NCBI GenBank assembly: GCA_003105035.1 | Contig: PQAL01000017.1 | Location: forward strand, 47,566 to 111,565 | DNA from: Anaerolineales bacterium | GTDB taxonomy: Bacteria > Chloroflexota > Anaerolineae > Anaerolineales > UBA4823 | Direction of reading: 5' to 3' | Length of the DNA stretch: 64,000 nt | Shown: one piece after another, positions 61,297 through 64,000 of the stretch | Numbering within the stretch: the stretch's first letter is position 1 | How the letters are laid out: each line of letters begins with the position of its first letter | Translations under genes and position numbers: made by a program | The notes under the pieces: generated by a model | What the model saw: only the letters and a program-made list of their open reading frames with translations | The model's database searches: none | Told to the model about the DNA's origin: nothing

Positions 61297-62136
61297 ATGG
61301 CAAATTCCTTCCGATTTGGTACTGTAGGTTCCCCCATTTCAACCCCTAAAAAGCCAGGGGGAAGTGTTGGAGCCGTTTTACGCTTGAGAGAATTGGGATT
61401 GGATGCCCTGGAGCTAGGTTGGGTACGTGCCGTGCGGGTGTCCGAGGAAACATGCGCAGCCATCCGTGCTTGTGCGGGAGAGCAGGATGTCAAGATCAGC
61501 ATCCATGCCCCCTATTTCATCAACTTGAACGCCAGCGATGAGGAATGGGTAAATTCACGCAAGCGCCTGATGGATGCCGCATTTTACGGGAACTTGGCTG
61601 GGGCAAGCGATATCATCTTCCATCCGGGGTCATACTTTGGAAAACCTCCTACGGAAGTCCTGCCATTGGCTATTCAACGCCTGCAGGGTTGTATGCAGGA
61701 GATCAGGTCAGCGGGTAACCTTGTGGTGCTACGCCCAGAAACCATGGGCAAGTCTGCCATGCTCGGCTCCCTGGAAGACACCCTGGAGATGGCAAAGTCA
61801 GTGAAGGGTATAGTACCCTGCATTGATTTTGCCCATCTGCACGCACGCCCTGGGGATGGCTCTGTGAACACCTATGAGGAATTTTCGAGTATCCTCGAGC
61901 AATATGGAAATGCCCTGGGAAGCCATGCCCTCTCTGACCTGCACATCCACCTGTCGGGCATCAAATACACTGAAAAGGGTGAACGGGAGCACCTGCCCAT
62001 CCAGGAATCTGATCTGAACTTGGAAGGCCTGTTCAAAGCCCTGCACGACTTTCACGGCAAGGGCAGGATATTGTGCGAAAGCCCGGTCATGGAAGACGAC
62101 GCAATCTACATGAAGGAACTATGGGGCAAAAAATAA
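61297..62136 (+). CDS. Endonuclease IV-like TIM-barrel protein (AP endonuclease family 2)
   Basis: TIM-barrel fold of the Nfo/xylose-isomerase group; probable DNA-repair AP endonuclease, but not certain. Metal ligands can be traced: IHAPYF (His), IFHPGSYF (His), LRPETMGK (Glu), CIDFAHLHAR (Asp, His), DLHIHLSG (His), LCESPV (Glu). The DRH motif of Nfo is replaced by GEREHLP, and E145 lies in a shifted PETMG, so one metal site may differ. The start is set at 61297, five bases after GGAGG; a GTG at 61291 is also in frame. At 279 aa it matches Nfo. Confidence 0.75.
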   Translation: MANSFRFGTVGSPISTPKKPGGSVGAVLRLRELGLDALELGWVRAVRVSEETCAAIRACAGEQDVKISIHAPYFINLNASDEEWVNSRKRLMDAAFYGNLAGASDIIFHPGSYFGKPPTEVLPLAIQRLQGCMQEIRSAGNLVVLRPETMGKSAMLGSLEDTLEMAKSVKGIVPCIDFAHLHARPGDGSVNTYEEFSSILEQYGNALGSHALSDLHIHLSGIKYTEKGEREHLPIQESDLNLEGLFKALHDFHGKGRILCESPVMEDDAIYMKELWGKK

Positions 62137-62158
62137 GGCCGCCACGATAATGGCAGCC
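62125..62158 (-). terminator. Terminator of the minus-strand surface protein gene
   Basis: GGCTGCCA and TGGCGGCC (62158-62151 with 62144-62137) form an 8-bp stem with one mismatch and a 6-base loop. On the minus strand it is followed by TTATTTTTTG, a good U-tract. Confidence 0.65.
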
Positions 62159-62185
62159 AATGGTATCGATTGAATAGGCTATTGC

Positions 62186-62938
62186 TCAGCGTACCTGGTT
62201 GAAATAGATGATCACCAGGTTCTTCTGGCAGTCTTCATATGTGTTGAAATAGATTCTGTCGGATAACGGCAGGTTTTGCTGGTCAAGCAGTTGGATCCAC
62301 AGTGTGCCTTCCGAAGGGATTAGCTGATTGGCAATGGTGATCTCAAACCCTCCGAAACCATACTGGGGTGCCAGCCCGGTCATGGCTAAATTTTCAACGC
62401 TCTCCGCACCAGTCAACGCGCCACCCAGCTCGACGAATAAGCCTCTCACGGCTTCACCATTCAGGCTGGTTGCCTGACCAGCCACACCCATCCAGTCGCA
62501 GCTTGCCGTCTGGTGAAATTGCGACGCAGTAATCAAGGATGGGCTTCCCTGCTGAAGCTCGAAGGCATACTCGTCTGCCGGTTCAACCATCACAGCAGGT
62601 TTCTCTGTAGGAATTACTTCCTGCCTCAGCACTGGTCCGGCTACCAGTGTGGGGATTGGCGTTTCCACTCCGGCCTGGGGCATGCTCGTCGGTGTCCAGG
62701 TTGGTACCAGGGTATGGCGTGGGGTCACAGTCACAGTCGGCGGAAGCAAGGCCGGGTTAAGCGTGCCAGGTGGGAATGGATTTAAAGAACTGTTTGGATT
62801 CAAAAAGAGGATGACAAAATAGGACAACACGCACACTAATGTCACCAGGATTAAGACCGTCAGGATATTCCAAATCCTGGCGCTGGATCTCTTCGCTGGT
62901 GCCGGCTCTTGCTCCTCTTTTTGATGTGATAAATGCAT
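62186..62938 (-). CDS. Single-pass surface protein with Thr/Pro linker, unknown function
   Basis: A 250 aa protein: charged 22-residue cytosolic tail (HQKEEQEPAPAKRSS), one helix (about 25-47), a Thr/Pro-rich linker (TVTVTPRHTLVPTWTPTS) and an extracellular domain from about residue 118. Two Cys are in the extracellular domain (TASCDWMG and YEDCQKN) and could form a disulfide. I recognise no family. It lies 25 bases downstream of the parvulin-like lipoprotein gene on the same strand, so it probably shares that transcript. Confidence 0.7.
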   Translation of the reverse strand: MHLSHQKEEQEPAPAKRSSARIWNILTVLILVTLVCVLSYFVILFLNPNSSLNPFPPGTLNPALLPPTVTVTPRHTLVPTWTPTSMPQAGVETPIPTLVAGPVLRQEVIPTEKPAVMVEPADEYAFELQQGSPSLITASQFHQTASCDWMGVAGQATSLNGEAVRGLFVELGGALTGAESVENLAMTGLAPQYGFGGFEITIANQLIPSEGTLWIQLLDQQNLPLSDRIYFNTYEDCQKNLVIIYFNQVR

Positions 62939-62963
62939 GAATCAGATCCCCTGACGCCCGTTT

Positions 62964-63890
62964 TTATGGGACAAGTATTTGTATGTCACTTTGTGACTTG
63001 CGCTCAGCAAGCCATGCCTGCACGGCTTCAAGCTGTAACACCCGGCGCGCGTCCGGCGAAAGCGGATGTTCGGGGTCACGTTCTAGCAGGTAAAGCACAT
63101 GGTAGCCAACATCCGTGTGGATGACCGGGCTGTACTTTTCACCCTGGAGAGCGAAGGCTGCTTCTTCGATGGCTGGCTGATTCAAGTATCCGCGTGGAAA
63201 CCATCCCAAATCTCCCCTGGTCAGCGGGTCATAGGTGTTGACCAGATCTAGAAAATCCTCGCCGGATTGTAACGAAGCATACACCTGATCGGCTTCGGCT
63301 TGGGTTGGTACCAGGATCTGCAGGATGTGCACCTGATCAGCAGTTTCAGCGACCCCGGCAGTGATCTGGTCACGCATTAAGGCAGCACCGATGGAACGTT
63401 TATAAGCAGTTTTGAAAGTATCAATGGTATAGCCATTCTCAGCGATCCAGGTGTCCAATGCCTGTGCTCCACCCAGCTGGTTTTCTAATGTTTCAATCCT
63501 TGATTCGAGAAGAGCATCGTCCACAATAAACCCATTTTCAACCGCGGCCTGTGCCAGCAGTGTTTGGTCAATCAATTCGTCCAGCACGACCGTCTTGGTA
63601 TCCGATGCCAGAATCGTGCCAGTTATCACAGTGGCAGCCTGGTAACGAGCAATCTCCGCCTGGTATTCTTCCAGGGTGATTGCTTCACCATTCACCGTGG
63701 CAGCACTGGGTACAGGGGTGGCTGTGGGTGGTAAAGGAGTATTTGTCGGTGTGGGGGTGTTGATCACCGTCCCTGTGGTTATTGCCTGTGATGAAGTACT
63801 GGTAGCCTTGGGGCTACCTGTATTACAGGCAGTGACCAACAGGAGTAGCAAGCAAACAAATAGGGTATTTTTTCTCTTAAGGAAGCTCAT
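62964..63890 (-). CDS. Parvulin-type peptidyl-prolyl isomerase lipoprotein (PrsA/SurA-like)
   Basis: Extracytoplasmic folding factor. The signal peptide ends in lipobox VTACNTG (lipidated Cys22), then a Thr/Pro linker (TPTPTNTPLPPTATP), a SurA_N-like helical domain (about 65-185) and a parvulin PPIase domain (about 188-275: VHILQILVPTQAEADQV, GDLGWFPRGYLNQPAIEE, IHTDVGYHVLYLLE). At 308 aa it is complete. A TATAAT ends seven bases before the ATG, so its transcript is probably leaderless. It would help fold secreted proteins such as those in this window. Confidence 0.87.
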   Translation of the reverse strand: MSFLKRKNTLFVCLLLLLVTACNTGSPKATSTSSQAITTGTVINTPTPTNTPLPPTATPVPSAATVNGEAITLEEYQAEIARYQAATVITGTILASDTKTVVLDELIDQTLLAQAAVENGFIVDDALLESRIETLENQLGGAQALDTWIAENGYTIDTFKTAYKRSIGAALMRDQITAGVAETADQVHILQILVPTQAEADQVYASLQSGEDFLDLVNTYDPLTRGDLGWFPRGYLNQPAIEEAAFALQGEKYSPVIHTDVGYHVLYLLERDPEHPLSPDARRVLQLEAVQAWLAERKSQSDIQILVP

Positions 63891-63897
63891 TTGTCAG

Positions 63898-63903
63898 ATT
63901 ATA
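63898..63903 (-). promoter_or_regulatory. -10 box of a probably leaderless PPIase gene
   Basis: TATAAT on the minus strand ends seven bases before the ATG; the start of transcription would fall on or beside it. No SD is present. Confidence 0.5.
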
Positions 63904-64000
63904 CCCGTATTTCAAATCCCCCCTTCCTGATGGATGCCTGGACTGCCATGCTCAAATCACACCTCAATTTACGATAGCCCTAGTCAATTCAAAAGATAAT
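63904..64000. other. Right edge, no gene recognised
   Basis: About 100 bases upstream of the PPIase promoter. No frame, repeat or structure stands out. Confidence 0.4.

Noticed and set aside
1..64000. Insertion sequences, prophage, CRISPR array, toxin-antitoxin pair
   Set aside because: No transposase, integrase, phage structural gene, regular direct repeats or toxin-antitoxin-like pair was seen in any frame.

Overview
The window reads as a chromosomal segment of an anaerobic or microaerobic, monoderm-like bacterium of moderate GC content, most likely Chloroflexota (class Anaerolineae). This placement is inferred from gene content and style, not from a marker tree. The clues are secreted proteins and lipoproteins with Thr/Pro (TPTPT-type) linkers, a bi-domain dehydrogenase next to a heparinase-like protein, a fused CydDC, a single-RRM RNA-binding protein, a sortase, and the yqeY / 7TM-HD / ybeY / dgkA order typical of Gram-positive-like cells. 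Genes are densely packed with many ATGA or TAGATG junctions. No rRNA, tRNA, CRISPR array, insertion sequence, prophage or clear attachment site was seen.

Layout. 0.1-6.1 kb (minus): purine nucleoside phosphorylase, threonine aldolase, rluD, lspA and a two-gene 2-oxoacid:ferredoxin oxidoreductase whose beta subunit carries the gamma domain. 6.3-8.1 kb (plus): an AraC/methylguanine-methyltransferase fusion and a DMT exporter. 8.2-10.6 kb (minus): a secreted VIT/vWA protein. 10.7-13.1 kb (plus): prfA and a prmC-DUF952 fusion. 13.1-16.4 kb (minus): an RRM protein with a leader hairpin, then a lutA / fused lutB-lutC set. 16.5-25.5 kb (plus): glucan phosphorylase, a UPF0316 protein, and cydA-cydB-cydDC for cytochrome bd oxidase and its assembly exporter. 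25.5-27.4 kb: an anchored alpha/beta hydrolase and an M29 aminopeptidase, converging on a strong terminator.

27.6-38.5 kb (plus) is the most accessory-looking part. It holds a bi-domain dehydrogenase, a heparinase II/III-like protein, a Nudix hydrolase, a GT4 glycosyltransferase, an MFS transporter, a sortase, a small membrane protein and two AI-2E family transporters. The first six plausibly make, transport or anchor a surface glycan. 38.5-43 kb: dnaA (minus) and dnaK (plus), separated by a 0.7 kb AT-rich gap without an assignable gene, then a small membrane protein. 43-46.8 kb: selA, an M24 peptidase and tsaD. 47-51.8 kb (minus): tsaC, a methyltransferase and a pantothenate/CoA block (coaX, panC, panE, panB). 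52-53.2 kb: acyl-CoA dehydrogenase. 53.4-62.1 kb (plus): a TPR protein, two tandem paralogous lipoproteins, mtaB, yqeY, a 7TM-HD phosphohydrolase, ybeY, dgkA and an endonuclease-IV-like TIM barrel. 62.2-63.9 kb (minus): a single-pass surface protein and a parvulin-type lipoprotein.

How the genes work together. tsaC, tsaD and mtaB together cover much of the t6A to ms2t6A tRNA route. panB, panE, panC and coaX cover most of pantothenate synthesis and the first CoA step. Several genes without a Shine-Dalgarno have a TATAAT box ending only 5-7 bases before the start codon, which suggests leaderless transcripts. The main oddities are a His-to-Gln change in the switch loop of the second CydDC ATPase, a perfect 15-bp hairpin between cydB and cydDC, the prmC-DUF952 fusion with an NLPY motif, and a long hairpin between tsaD and tsaC. 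All calls come from reading the sequence; no database search was run.
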